Source of the DNA: Candidatus Thermokryptus mobilis | GTDB taxonomy: Bacteria > Bacteroidota > Ignavibacteria > Kryptoniales > Kryptoniaceae | Assembly (NCBI RefSeq): GCF_900070205.1 | Contig: NZ_FAOO01000013.1 | Span: 1-64,000 of the forward strand | Direction of reading: 5' to 3' | DNA: 64,000 bases | Shown: in pieces, positions 24,175 to 34,348 of the stretch | How positions within the stretch are numbered: the stretch's first letter is position 1 | How the letters are laid out: every line of letters begins with the position of its first letter | The notes under the pieces: model-generated | What the model was told of the DNA's origin: nothing | The model's input: only the letters and a program-made list of their open reading frames with translations | Database searches by the model: none | Position numbers and translations under genes: made by a program

Positions 24175-26022
24175 TTAACCCGATTTTGTCGAGCTTGTCT
24201 TAACAATCCCCGATAAATCGCCCGCTTTAACTTTTCTATCTTTATACTGCAATTGATAAAGCCGATAATAAATCCCTCTCATCTCAAGCAACTCCTCATG
24301 CGTCCCTATCTCACGAACCTCACCTTTGTGCAAAACTATTATCTTGTCCGAATTTTGAATTGTTGATAACCTATGTGCTATGACTATCGCAGTCCGATTT
24401 TCAAGGAGCTTATCAATTGCTTTCTGAATAATATACTCAGTCTCAACATCAACGCTTGAAGTCGCCTCATCAAGGACAAGGATTTCTGGGTCATAAACAA
24501 GCGCCCTTACAAACGAGATAAGTTGCCTCTCGCCAACAGAAAGATTTGATCCTCTCTCATAAACGGGTTCAAAATATCCTCGCGGCAATTTTTCAATAAA
24601 CTTATCCGCGCCTATTAACCGAGCTGATTCAACAACCCTTTCAAAAGGGATTTTTTCGTTCCCAAGTGTTATGTTAGTTAAAATATCACCAGAAAAAAGC
24701 ATCACATCTTGCAAAACAATCGCTATGTGCTTTCTTAATTCTCTTTCGTCAATGTTTCTTATGTCTATCCCATCTATTAAAATTTGTCCTCTTTGCACCT
24801 CATAAAATTTACCCATCAAGTTTATAATCGTGCTCTTCCCAGAGCCAGTTGCACCAACTATCGCAACTTTCTCTCCCGCTTTAATTTTAAAAGAAACATC
24901 CTTCAAAATCCAGTCATCATCACCCACACCGTCCGAATCGTCTTTATATCTGAACCAAACATTTTTAAACTCAACATCCCCTCTCACCTTTTCAAGCTTG
25001 ATGGGATTTTCAGGTCGCTTTATGAAAATTTTTGTGTCAAGAAGCTTAAAAATTCTCTCTGCCGAAGCCATCGCCGTCTGGAAAATATTATATTTTTCTG
25101 AAAGGTCTCTGACGGGTCTAAAAAACATCTCAGTATACTGAATGAAAGAGATCAAAACACCTATCGTCACAGCTCCCTTTATAACTTCACCACCGCCATA
25201 CCAGATTATCAAAGCGATACCAATCGCACTTATAAGCTCAACGACTGGAAAGAAAACCGCATAGTAAAAAATTGACTTTATATTTGCATCCCGATATTTT
25301 GAATTTATCTGATCAAATTTTTTAAACTCCTCTTCCCCCCTATTGAAAACCTGAACAACACTTACACCTGAGAAGTGTTCTTGTAGAAAAGCATTAATCT
25401 TAGCTATCAAAATCCTAACCTCCCTATACGCTTCCCTTGCCTTCTTCCTGAAAAGGAAAGTCGCATAAAAAAGCAATGGCAAAACGCTCAAAGTCACAAG
25501 CGAAAGCTCAAAGCTCAATTTGAACATAAAATAAAGAATCCCAATTATCGTAAATATATCACCGAAAATGAGAACTATTCCAGACGAATACATCTCATTT
25601 AAAGATTCAACATCATTTGTGACCCTTGTGACAAGTCGTCCAGTTGGATTTTTATCAAAAAATTTCAAAGCGAGTCGCTGAAGGTGTGAGAAAATTTCCA
25701 TCCTCAAATCAAAAATCGTCTTATGCCCGATCCATTCCGTTGTATAATTTAAAATGTATTGTATAACCCCCTGAACCAAAAGCAACCCAAAAAGCAAAAG
25801 GGAAAGCTTAAAGAGCCCGACATAATTTGATTTTAAGATATAATCATCTATCGCAAATTTAGTTATGTATGGACGCAAAGGATTTAACACCGCAAGGATA
25901 AGGACAAGAAAAACAGAAATAGCAACTTGCTTCCAATATGGCTTGACATACTTCAAAAGTCGCTTCATCAACCTTGAATCATATGCCTTCCCTAAAACTT
26001 CATCTTCTCTGAAATCGTGCAT
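24175..26022 (-). CDS. ABC exporter half-transporter, catalytic-site subunit
   Basis: 615 residues: six transmembrane helices (to about residue 320), then a nucleotide-binding domain. Walker A is GATGSGKST and Walker B is LVLDEATSSVD with the catalytic Glu. The signature is LSVGE instead of LSGGQ, and the H-loop is IVIAHRLST. It pairs with the gene 24 bp upstream, whose signature is canonical but whose Walker B Glu is Asp. The two together would form one good and one degenerate ATP site, as in heterodimeric exporters of the TM287/288 and TmrAB type. Substrate (lipid or drug) cannot be told. Confidence 0.92.
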   Translation of the reverse strand: MHDFREDEVLGKAYDSRLMKRLLKYVKPYWKQVAISVFLVLILAVLNPLRPYITKFAIDDYILKSNYVGLFKLSLLLFGLLLVQGVIQYILNYTTEWIGHKTIFDLRMEIFSHLQRLALKFFDKNPTGRLVTRVTNDVESLNEMYSSGIVLIFGDIFTIIGILYFMFKLSFELSLVTLSVLPLLFYATFLFRKKAREAYREVRILIAKINAFLQEHFSGVSVVQVFNRGEEEFKKFDQINSKYRDANIKSIFYYAVFFPVVELISAIGIALIIWYGGGEVIKGAVTIGVLISFIQYTEMFFRPVRDLSEKYNIFQTAMASAERIFKLLDTKIFIKRPENPIKLEKVRGDVEFKNVWFRYKDDSDGVGDDDWILKDVSFKIKAGEKVAIVGATGSGKSTIINLMGKFYEVQRGQILIDGIDIRNIDERELRKHIAIVLQDVMLFSGDILTNITLGNEKIPFERVVESARLIGADKFIEKLPRGYFEPVYERGSNLSVGERQLISFVRALVYDPEILVLDEATSSVDVETEYIIQKAIDKLLENRTAIVIAHRLSTIQNSDKIIVLHKGEVREIGTHEELLEMRGIYYRLYQLQYKDRKVKAGDLSGIVKTSSTKSG

Positions 26023-26046
26023 AAAGAAATGTTATCTTTTGTTTTT

Positions 26047-27792
26047 TTACATCCTTTCAAGTTCTTCTTCAAGTATTTGCTTCTGGTAAAGTTCAGCGTA
26101 AATTCCACCAAGTTCAATAAGTTCATCGTGCGTGCCACTCTCAACTATCTCCCCGTCATCAAGAACAATTATAAAATCCGAATCTTTAACAGATGTTATG
26201 CGATGACTTATGATTATAGTCGTTCTCCCCTTCCTATACTCTCTTAAATTTTTCAAAATCATCTCTTCAGTATAAGCATCAACTGATGAAAATGGGTCAT
26301 CAAGTATTAAAATTTTTGGCTCCTTTATCAGTGCTCTCGCAAGTCCGACCCTTTGCTTTTGTCCGCCAGACAAGGTTATCCCTCTCTCACCAACAATCGT
26401 ATCAAATTTATTCGGGAAACCCATAACCTCATCGTAAATCTGCGCAATTTTAGCGACATCTATAACCTTACTATCATCGGCTCCGTCAATCCCGAAAGTT
26501 ATATTATTTTTGATCGTGTCAGAAAAAAGAAAAACATCCTGTTGAACATATCCTATGTTTTCCCTTAAAACCTTCAACGGAATCCTCTTAACATTTACAC
26601 CATCTATCAAAACTTCGCCTTTATCAGGATCAAATAATCTTGGGATCAAATTTACAAGCGTTGTCTTACCACTCCCTGTATAACCAACGATTCCAACTGT
26701 TTGTCCCTGTCCAATTTTAAAACTTATACCCCTTAAAACATAGCTTTCCGAATCGGGATATTTAAACCATACATCTTTAAATTCAATCTCACCGTTTATC
26801 TGCCTAATTGAAAAATCAGTTTCGTCGGTATCCTTTATCTCTGGTTGAATCCTCATCACTTCAAGCAATCTATCCATTGAAGCTGCTGCTCTTTGTGTCA
26901 AGTTAATAATCCAACCGAAAGCTATCATCGGCCAAATAAGATAACCGAGATAGATCAAAAATGATGTCAATTGCCCAAGCGTCATCGTCCCCTTTATCAC
27001 CTGATAACCCCCATACCAAATGACAAGTATAATTGAAATCCCAGTTATCAAAATCATCAACGGATATGTAAGCGATTGAACCTTTGCAAGTTTTATATTC
27101 TTGATGAAATACTCAAAATTTACCTTTCTAAACTTCTCAATCTCGTAATCCTCCCTAACATAGGATTTTACAACCCTTATCCCAGCGATGTTCTCCTGAG
27201 CCAATGTCGTTATCGTTCCAAAATGTTCTTGAATGTCCTCATACTTCTCATGAACTATCCTCCCAACTTTATAAACGAGATAAGATATCAATGGGAGAGG
27301 TATCAAAGTTATCAATGTAAGTTTTAAATTCATTGAAAACATTATAGCAAGTATCACAACGAACTCAATGGTGGTCTCAATTGAATACATTATCCCCGGC
27401 CCGAGGAAATTTCTTACTGCGGGAATATCATTCGTAGCATAAGCCATTATATCACCAACCTTTTTATCTCGGAAATACAGATAATGTAACCCCTGAACAT
27501 GGCGGTAGAAGTCATTGCGCATATCATACTCAATTTTCCTTGAAGCCACAATTATCGTCTGTCTCGTGAAAAAAGATGCAATCCCACTTAAAATTGTTGA
27601 ACCAAGAATGAGCAAGGCAAAAAGTGAGAGTTTTTCAAAGGTCACCCCTACCTTTAAGTTATCAACAGCGCGTCCAATTAAAATTGGGATGACGACATAA
27701 AAGAACTCACTCAAAAGTATAGCCAAAATCCCAAAGAGAATTAACCTTTTATACTTCAAAATGTATTGTTTAAGCTCAAGCAATGAGCGCAT
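26047..27792 (-). CDS. ABC exporter half-transporter, degenerate-site subunit
   Basis: 581 residues: six transmembrane helices plus nucleotide-binding domain. Walker A is GYTGSGKTT, signature LSGGQKQRVGLARAL, and H-loop IIISHRITS. Walker B ends LILDDPFSSVD, with Asp where the catalytic Glu should be, the known mark of the non-hydrolysing half. It is transcribed just before its partner (24175-26022), the usual order for such pairs. Confidence 0.92.
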   Translation of the reverse strand: MRSLLELKQYILKYKRLILFGILAILLSEFFYVVIPILIGRAVDNLKVGVTFEKLSLFALLILGSTILSGIASFFTRQTIIVASRKIEYDMRNDFYRHVQGLHYLYFRDKKVGDIMAYATNDIPAVRNFLGPGIMYSIETTIEFVVILAIMFSMNLKLTLITLIPLPLISYLVYKVGRIVHEKYEDIQEHFGTITTLAQENIAGIRVVKSYVREDYEIEKFRKVNFEYFIKNIKLAKVQSLTYPLMILITGISIILVIWYGGYQVIKGTMTLGQLTSFLIYLGYLIWPMIAFGWIINLTQRAAASMDRLLEVMRIQPEIKDTDETDFSIRQINGEIEFKDVWFKYPDSESYVLRGISFKIGQGQTVGIVGYTGSGKTTLVNLIPRLFDPDKGEVLIDGVNVKRIPLKVLRENIGYVQQDVFLFSDTIKNNITFGIDGADDSKVIDVAKIAQIYDEVMGFPNKFDTIVGERGITLSGGQKQRVGLARALIKEPKILILDDPFSSVDAYTEEMILKNLREYRKGRTTIIISHRITSVKDSDFIIVLDDGEIVESGTHDELIELGGIYAELYQKQILEEELERM

Positions 27793-27845
27793 AGATGACC
27801 CAGGATTTTTCTAAAAAATAAACAAAAGCCACTTTAAAAGGCAAA

Positions 27846-29795
27846 TTACTTGCTTCGCAACGGAACAAGGATTAATATAACAGCGACGATCGGGAAAATT
27901 AACATCCCAATAAATGGATTATCCGAGATGTGTGGAAGTTGAACATTCAAAAGATAAAGCCCAGCCAAAAGGACACCGGTTATTGATTCACCAGCTACAA
28001 GACCAGAAGCGAGCAAAATACCGCGATTTTCTATTTTAACTGCATCTTCCTGTGAAATCCTTTTACGTTTTACAATTTGATCAGCCAAATACTTTATCAA
28101 GCCACCCACAAAAATTGCCGATGTTGTCTCAAATGGAAGATACATCCCAACAGCTATAAGAGTTGGGGAAGGTGATTTCAAAAGGATAAGCACAAAAGCA
28201 AGAACTCCACCGAAGATGACAAGTGGCCAAGCAATTTCACCACTTACAATTCCCTTTGACATAACGCTCATCAATCCAGCTTGAGGAGCCGGAAGATACT
28301 TGCCCCCGATTCCTCCTTCCGTTCCTTTGTGAAGTATTGACATCGGGAAAACAAGGACAAGCGCTGTAAATAAAACACCTATAATTTCAGCGATTTGCAT
28401 TTTCCTTGGCGTCCCGCCTAAAATTTGACCAACTTTTAAATCTTGAAGCATATCCCCCGCTATTCCAAGCGCAGTGCAAACAACAGCTGCAACACCTAAG
28501 ACAACCTCAACCCCTTTTGTCCCCTTCACTCCAAGCGCCACCATCAACACAGCTGATATGACAAGGGATGAAAGCGTCAAACCAGAAATTGGATTATTTG
28601 AACCACCCATAACACCGACAAGATAACCCGCAACCGCAGAAAATAAGAACCCTGTCAAAGTCATCACAATTCCAGCAACAACAGCACTGAGAAAATCCTT
28701 CGTGAAGTAATAATAAATTAAAACCACGGGAATTACAAGAAGCAAAATTCCAATCAATACAGATGTCAACGGTAAATCATCCTCAAGCCGTGAATATGTC
28801 ACCCTTCCTGTATTTATTAACTTCGTGTCTCTCAATCCTTTTGCTATCCCCTGAAAAAGCTGTTTTCTCATTTTCCAAAGCGTATGGAACGCACCAACTA
28901 TCATAGCTCCAACCGCAATAGGTCTGACTTGATAATACCAAACTGCGTTTGTCAGTGTCTCCCAATCGCTTCCTGATTTGATCAAAGGTTCAAGCCCATT
29001 ATTAAAAAACATAACAAGCGGGATAAAGAGCCACCATCCAAGCACACCACCTGAAAAAGCAACAGCTGATAATCTCGGACCAATTATGTATCCAACACCG
29101 ATTAACGCTGGGGAAGCTACGGGTGTTGAAAGATAAATTCCGCCTGTATATGTTTGAGGATTTCCAAGAGGATTTGAACCGCTGAAAAGTTGAATTTTAT
29201 ATCTGCCAAACTCAAAAAACTTGCCCAATGTCTCTTCAAACAACTTTATTCCGCGAGCGTTCTTAAAAAGTTCAATCAAAGCTGAAACCCCCATCATGCT
29301 GAAGACATATTTTGCTCCGGTTTCACCCTTTTGTCCTGCTTTTACCATTTCCGCACAAGCGACCGCCTCAGGGTAAGGAAGTGTTGCATCACTAACAAGT
29401 GGTCTTCTTAAAATAATAATGAACAGAACGCCAAGCGCACCTCCAACAAGCATTATAACGGTGCTCTCCCAATAGTTAAAATCTTCCCATACACCTGAAA
29501 TTACAAACGCAGGTATTGTAAATATCGCCCCAGCAGCAAGCGCCTCACCAACTGACGCAGTAGTTCTTGCAATGTTTTCCTCAAGTATTGAACCGCGAAG
29601 AACCCTCATCACAGCCATCGCTACAACAGCAGCTGGAAATGTCGCTGAGATTGTCATCCCCGCCTTTAAACCAATATATGTATTTGCAGACCCAAGGATA
29701 ACAGCCATTATAACACCCAGAAATAAAGACCTTAAAGTCAACTCCTTTAAATTGGTTTCCGCTGGAACATATGGCTTAAATTCAACCTTTTCCAT
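27846..29795 (-). CDS. OPT family oligopeptide transporter
   Basis: 649 residues and about 14-16 hydrophobic helices. The N-terminal sequence (ELTLRSLFLGVIMAVILGSANTYIGLKAGMT read in parts) is characteristic of prokaryotic OPT proteins, as are SGSNPLG and YPEAVACAEMVKAG. It imports small peptides, or metal chelates in some members, by proton symport. The start overlaps the PAP2 gene's end by 14 bp, so the two are in one transcript. Confidence 0.93.
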   Translation of the reverse strand: MEKVEFKPYVPAETNLKELTLRSLFLGVIMAVILGSANTYIGLKAGMTISATFPAAVVAMAVMRVLRGSILEENIARTTASVGEALAAGAIFTIPAFVISGVWEDFNYWESTVIMLVGGALGVLFIIILRRPLVSDATLPYPEAVACAEMVKAGQKGETGAKYVFSMMGVSALIELFKNARGIKLFEETLGKFFEFGRYKIQLFSGSNPLGNPQTYTGGIYLSTPVASPALIGVGYIIGPRLSAVAFSGGVLGWWLFIPLVMFFNNGLEPLIKSGSDWETLTNAVWYYQVRPIAVGAMIVGAFHTLWKMRKQLFQGIAKGLRDTKLINTGRVTYSRLEDDLPLTSVLIGILLLVIPVVLIYYYFTKDFLSAVVAGIVMTLTGFLFSAVAGYLVGVMGGSNNPISGLTLSSLVISAVLMVALGVKGTKGVEVVLGVAAVVCTALGIAGDMLQDLKVGQILGGTPRKMQIAEIIGVLFTALVLVFPMSILHKGTEGGIGGKYLPAPQAGLMSVMSKGIVSGEIAWPLVIFGGVLAFVLILLKSPSPTLIAVGMYLPFETTSAIFVGGLIKYLADQIVKRKRISQEDAVKIENRGILLASGLVAGESITGVLLAGLYLLNVQLPHISDNPFIGMLIFPIVAVILILVPLRSK

Positions 29796-30720
29796 TTTTT
29801 AATCCAATTTTTGTTTCACATTGATTGAAAAGATATGGCGCAGTTGCAAGTGTGAAGACAGCGAATAAAAACCCAGCGATCAAGTCAATGACATAATGAT
29901 ACCTCAAATAAACAGTTGAAAAAATAAGCAAAATCCCAACAGGAATTAAAAAATATCTCGTCTTTGAGTTTAAAACAATTGAAAGATACATCACCACAAG
30001 CGTAAGTTGAGTGTGCCCGCTTGGGAAGGCATCCCTTTGCGCGAACTCCTCAGGATTTGGAACGCCCGGTGGAATTGATTCCCCAGTGTTAATTATCCAA
30101 CGCAACGGCTCGGTTAAAAATAAACCGGGAAGCTCAACATCAAGATTTGAAAAATCATGAAGCGTAAACCTCGGACCTATCGCCGGAACAAGCAGATAAC
30201 CGATGTAAGAAAGATAAAACCCATAAACAACCGTGGCAACAACATATCGGTATGTCAATATATCACCACGCCTGTAAAAATCATACATAAGAATTATCGG
30301 GAAAAAATAAAAGGTTGAATAAACAATCTGTAAGATTTCCGTCAAAATAGGATGAGCAATTTTACTCAAAACATAAGTCGGATGCTCGCCGAAAATCATC
30401 TGATCAATCTTTATCAAAATCCAATCGTAATCTGGAAGCTTCAAAAGATTGATGAAAAAATAAATCTCTTTAAAAGTCAGCAAAATTAACGGAATAAGAT
30501 ACCACTCCCGAACAAATCTTTTGATTGAGAAAATCTCCAGAGAGTTCCACCTGCTGACGAAAAGAATGAAAGAAATAACGAGAAAGTTGAAAAGAACGAT
30601 CAACCACCAAATTTTAAGTTGAGGTGAGAACGAAATGGCAAGAAAAATTAAAAAGAGGTAAAAAAAGATGTTAACCAAGTCCCCAAAGTGTAAATTTCGT
30701 AGGTTCGCATAAAGATTCAT
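29782..30720 (-). CDS. PAP2-superfamily membrane phosphatase/phosphotransferase
   Basis: 312 residues with about six transmembrane helices. Phosphatase motif 2 is PSGHTQLT and motif 3 is RYHYVIDLIAG, with catalytic His in each. Motif 1 (KxxxxxxRP) is not clear, and the layout resembles inositol-phosphoceramide-synthase-like PAP2 members. It probably acts on a lipid phosphate at the outer face of the inner membrane. It overlaps rsmA by 4 bp upstream and the OPT gene by 14 bp downstream. Confidence 0.85.
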   Translation of the reverse strand: MNLYANLRNLHFGDLVNIFFYLFLIFLAISFSPQLKIWWLIVLFNFLVISFILFVSRWNSLEIFSIKRFVREWYLIPLILLTFKEIYFFINLLKLPDYDWILIKIDQMIFGEHPTYVLSKIAHPILTEILQIVYSTFYFFPIILMYDFYRRGDILTYRYVVATVVYGFYLSYIGYLLVPAIGPRFTLHDFSNLDVELPGLFLTEPLRWIINTGESIPPGVPNPEEFAQRDAFPSGHTQLTLVVMYLSIVLNSKTRYFLIPVGILLIFSTVYLRYHYVIDLIAGFLFAVFTLATAPYLFNQCETKIGLKNGKG

Positions 30721-31517
30721 AAATCGTTGACCTTTATTTTCCCAGCGAGGTTGTAAAGAGAATTTGAAAGGTCTATAAATTCATCAACTGTCAATTGTTC
30801 AGGTCGTCTCGTCAAATCAAATTCAAGTTGTGAAAGTATCGCCTCGTCAAAAATCTCCTTAAGCGTGTTCTTCAGAATTTTCCTTCGCTTATTAAAAACA
30901 AGTTTGACAACCCTCCTGAAGAAAACATCATCGCTTATCCTCTCTGCCCTCTCGCCTCTTTCAAAGTCAAGCCGTATGACAGCCGATGTCACATTAGGTC
31001 TTGGATAGAATACATTCCTTGACACCCTGAACAAAATCTCCGGCTTTGAATATGCCTGACACATAACAGAGAGTATGCTGTAATCTTTAACCCCCGGTTG
31101 AGACACAATCCGCAATGCAACTTCAAGCTGAACCATTATAATAAGGTCTTTGATCAACCTCCTATTTTCAATCGCCTTGAATATGATTGAACTCGTAATG
31201 TTATAAGGTATGTTTCCAACCAATCTTATCTTACCATAACTTTCAAACATCTTGAGATTAAGTTTTAAAAAGTCATTATGCAAAACTTCAACTTTATCTT
31301 CAAATCTAACCCTTAAAAAATCAACCGCTCTTTTATCAACTTCAACTGCGAAAATTTTCCTCACCTTTCCGACAAACTGCTCAGTTAAAAAACCCTCACC
31401 TGCCCCGATCTCAACTATAACATCGTCCAGCTGTGGATTTATCGCTTCCGCAATTTTCCTTGCTATATTTTTATCGTTAAGGAAATGTTGTCCAAGATAT
31501 TTAACTGGCTTAAGCAT
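30717..31517 (-). CDS. rsmA: 16S rRNA (adenine-1518/1519) dimethyltransferase
   Basis: KsgA/RsmA makes the two dimethyladenosines near the 3' end of 16S rRNA. 266 residues. The start KYLGQHFLND, SAM-binding loop VEIGAGEGFLTEQ and catalytic NIPYNITSS box are all present, with the C-terminal RRKILKNTL and RPEQLTVDEF segments. It overlaps the TPR gene upstream by 8 bp. Confidence 0.97.
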   Translation of the reverse strand: MLKPVKYLGQHFLNDKNIARKIAEAINPQLDDVIVEIGAGEGFLTEQFVGKVRKIFAVEVDKRAVDFLRVRFEDKVEVLHNDFLKLNLKMFESYGKIRLVGNIPYNITSSIIFKAIENRRLIKDLIIMVQLEVALRIVSQPGVKDYSILSVMCQAYSKPEILFRVSRNVFYPRPNVTSAVIRLDFERGERAERISDDVFFRRVVKLVFNKRRKILKNTLKEIFDEAILSQLEFDLTRRPEQLTVDEFIDLSNSLYNLAGKIKVNDL

Positions 31518-32313
31518 GGTCTTCGTTTTTCATCTTTTCTTCAAGTTTTCTTATCTCATCTTCATATTTCTCCTTCTCCTGCGGACGCTGTTCAATAAGC
31601 TTCTTGTAAATTTTTATCGCTTCCTCATACGCACCTTGACCTGCGAGTATCTGGGCTAAAGCTGGCGTCACAATGTTCATATCATCATAACTCAACTCTC
31701 TCTCAACCTCAACCCCTTTATCTTGTTTGACCTCATTTCTAACTTTTGACTTTCCAGCTTCAATCTGCCTTATAAGCTCTTCAAGATAAGACGCCTGCGT
31801 TTCAACTTTCTCTTTTTTCTCATCAAGCGAGGGAACTTCAAAAACATCCTCTTCAAAATCGCCAACCTTTGTATCGCTTGATCCTTCAACTTCATCTGAT
31901 ATCACCAAATCAACTTCAGAAATATCAGGCAAGTTAATTTCTTCTTGTACCTTTTCAGAAGTTCCTTTTATCGCTGTAGGTTGTTTCCTTCTCTTTAAGG
32001 AAATTTTTGATATTAAATCAACCACAAACTTTGAATCCGGTAAAATTTCGGCTACACGATTCAACTCCGCAAGCGCCTTTGAGTACGCCCCAAGTTCAAT
32101 ATAACACCTTGCCATTACAAGATGAGCGGTTGAATATTCAGGGTAAATCTGAACCGCCCTTGAACACAAGGATATCGCTTTATCAACATCCCCAACCTCA
32201 AGGTAAAGTGAAGCTAAACGGACAAGCAGTGGAGATTCAGGATTTAAATCAATAAACTTCTCAATCTTCTTTATCTCGGATCTGACCTTTTCAATAAAAA
32301 AGTTCGCACCCAT
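31510..32313 (-). CDS. Tetratricopeptide-repeat protein
   Basis: 267 residues from the ATG at 32313, preferred because the longer frame would overlap the thioredoxin-fold gene by 26 bp. Two TPR units follow an N-terminal helix (LVRLASLYLEVGDVDKAISL, then ARCYIELGAYSKALAELN), then an acidic, low-complexity linker. A last TPR-like unit is near the C-terminus (AQILAGQGAYEEAIKIYKKL). There is no signal peptide, so it is cytoplasmic. It is probably a scaffold; the partner is unknown. Confidence 0.8.
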   Translation of the reverse strand: MGANFFIEKVRSEIKKIEKFIDLNPESPLLVRLASLYLEVGDVDKAISLCSRAVQIYPEYSTAHLVMARCYIELGAYSKALAELNRVAEILPDSKFVVDLISKISLKRRKQPTAIKGTSEKVQEEINLPDISEVDLVISDEVEGSSDTKVGDFEEDVFEVPSLDEKKEKVETQASYLEELIRQIEAGKSKVRNEVKQDKGVEVERELSYDDMNIVTPALAQILAGQGAYEEAIKIYKKLIEQRPQEKEKYEDEIRKLEEKMKNEDHA

Positions 32314-32335
32314 AGTTTGTCCCGCATTGAATTTT

Positions 32336-33373
32336 TTATTCTTTAACCACGCATGAGCCAAATGTAAATGAATACACCGAAAACGAAGAAGAATTCGTAT
32401 AAAGCTTTAAAGTGTAAACCCCGTATCTTCTCCCAGAGATGAGATTATACATCCTTCCGGAGTTCACCCTCACCAAACTCCTCCCCAAGGAATCGTAAAA
32501 AACATCAGAACCCTTCATATCCTCCGGAATAGGTTTGTCATCAAGTGTAACCATGACATCATATGGTCCCCCATCCGAATTAAACACAGCATTAACTTCA
32601 GTTCCCCTAAATTTAAACGAGATATAATCGCTGAATTGCTCCATATCCCTTAAATGAACTATCCTCATCGCTTCAACCTTAAACCACCCGTTCAAAGTGA
32701 TCTGTGTCTCTTTATAATCATTTCCGCTATAAAAAGTTTCCTTTTCTGGATTTATTTTCTGTGTAAAATAACCACGCAAATAACCAGCATACATCTCAGG
32801 AGTTCTAGGATAACAAACCGCACCTGGCTTATCTTCTTCACGAAGGTAATGGATTATTTCTGGGAAACTAACATTTGAATTTAACTGCTTTAAAAGCTCC
32901 TGAATCTTCGCCTCCGTTGCTCCATAAGCTCCCTCACCTATGTGGTCATACCTTATTATGCCGTCCTTGTCAACGAGCAATTTCCTTGGCCAGAACTGAT
33001 TTTTAAAAGCGTTCCATATTTCATATTTGCTGTCAACGACAACTGGATATTCAATCCCGAGTTCCTCAACAGCTCTTTTCACATTTTCAAACTCAGCTGA
33101 AAAATCAAACTCCGGGGTATGAACTCCAATTATCACAAGCCCAGCATCTTTATATCTTTTGTGCCACTCTTTTAAATATGGCAGAGTCCGAAGACAATTG
33201 ACACAGGTATATTCAAAGAAATCTATTAAGACAACCTTACCCTTGAGTTCGCTGATCTTCAACGGTTTTGAATTTATCCAACCAATTCCACCGTCAAGTT
33301 CAGGTGATTTTTTACCAGTCCAGTTGAACACGGAAAATTGTAATATCATAGCGATGGCGCAAATAAATTTCAT
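32336..33373 (-). CDS. Exported thioredoxin-like protein with DipZ-type C-terminal domain
   Basis: 345 residues. A short signal sequence is followed by a redoxin domain with a CXXC active site in TCVNCLRTLP, then a beta-rich domain of about 150 residues (SGNDYKETQITLNGWFKVEAM and on). The arrangement is that of the periplasmic part of DipZ-like proteins, without the CcdA-type membrane part. It could keep heme-site cysteines of c-type cytochromes reduced or serve general disulfide reduction. That link to the cytochromes is speculation. Confidence 0.85.
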   Translation of the reverse strand: MKFICAIAMILQFSVFNWTGKKSPELDGGIGWINSKPLKISELKGKVVLIDFFEYTCVNCLRTLPYLKEWHKRYKDAGLVIIGVHTPEFDFSAEFENVKRAVEELGIEYPVVVDSKYEIWNAFKNQFWPRKLLVDKDGIIRYDHIGEGAYGATEAKIQELLKQLNSNVSFPEIIHYLREEDKPGAVCYPRTPEMYAGYLRGYFTQKINPEKETFYSGNDYKETQITLNGWFKVEAMRIVHLRDMEQFSDYISFKFRGTEVNAVFNSDGGPYDVMVTLDDKPIPEDMKGSDVFYDSLGRSLVRVNSGRMYNLISGRRYGVYTLKLYTNSSSFSVYSFTFGSCVVKE

Positions 33374-33447
33374 AGAATTTTTTGTTTAAGATAAGAAGAA
33401 GCGAAAAATTTTCAAAGCCCCTTTTGGATGTAAAATCGCAAGCGAGT

Positions 33448-34332
33448 TTAAAAATAAAGGTAGTAAAACTTAACTTTCGGCTTTATCCTTAAAGTTGGCG
33501 CTGGGAAATGTATGTAATTCAAAGCCCTCAAAACCTTGTTGAAAAATTCAGACCCTGTGTCAACCTTCAAGAAATTATAATCAATCCCAACAAAAACCTC
33601 TGAATAACCCCTACCTGCGTAATTTATCTCTTTAACGCTATAACCAACAGCGATGTTTAAAAAATCAGGTATGAACTTTTCAAATTTTTCTGGCAATAAA
33701 TTTTGAAAGTCAACGCTTGCCCAAAAAGTCATCCCGGAATAATCGGTGTGAAACTGCTTTTTATAAAGTGCCTCTTTCAAACTTCCAAAACGAAAATAAT
33801 CCAACCAAGTATAACCCGACGGAGTATAGCTCCACTTAAACGAAAAAATTCTCAGCATTGGGATATATTCCTGTGCAACTGGAAAGAAAGCACCAAACAC
33901 ATCGGATATAGCATCGCTTGGACTAAAACCCCATTTAGTTGTGAATCCATCGGTAAGTTCAACAACACCAACTTCGTAAATCGTGCTTATCCCAGCCCCA
34001 AGGAAAGCCGATGTCTTACTACTAAAACCAACCCACTTGAAAAGATTTTTATAAACATCGGATAAAACATAGGAAAAATAAAAATGCCCCGCTTTATCAG
34101 CTTTTAAAACATCGTTCCAATCGTCACGCCAGACAAATTTTTTAACCCTCGTCGGCTTCCACCAAACCTTATTGAAATAATCATATGTCACAACACCGAA
34201 TCCAAGCGTCCCAACAGTTACGATGCCAAGTTTTATCTTATTCACCTTTGTTTGTTCAACAGCGACATTATTGGAGTCAGCGGGCTCAACTCTGCAAAAG
34301 CCAAGAAATAAAACAAACAAAGTTAAAAGCAT
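33448..34332 (-). CDS. DUF2279-type envelope protein
   Basis: 294 residues with an N-terminal hydrophobic signal ending near a Cys (LFLGFCRVE), possibly a lipoprotein. The pattern YFNKVWWKP, DDWNDVLKADKAGHFYFSY and GFSPSDAISDVFGA is that of DUF2279, a predicted periplasmic or outer-membrane family with no known function. It ends with beta-strand-like sequence (KPKVKFYYLYF) typical of an outer-membrane protein. It is 17 bp after the Yip1 gene. Confidence 0.75.
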   Translation of the reverse strand: MLLTLFVLFLGFCRVEPADSNNVAVEQTKVNKIKLGIVTVGTLGFGVVTYDYFNKVWWKPTRVKKFVWRDDWNDVLKADKAGHFYFSYVLSDVYKNLFKWVGFSSKTSAFLGAGISTIYEVGVVELTDGFTTKWGFSPSDAISDVFGAFFPVAQEYIPMLRIFSFKWSYTPSGYTWLDYFRFGSLKEALYKKQFHTDYSGMTFWASVDFQNLLPEKFEKFIPDFLNIAVGYSVKEINYAGRGYSEVFVGIDYNFLKVDTGSEFFNKVLRALNYIHFPAPTLRIKPKVKFYYLYF

Positions 34333-34348
34333 TGGTAAAAAATTTTAA

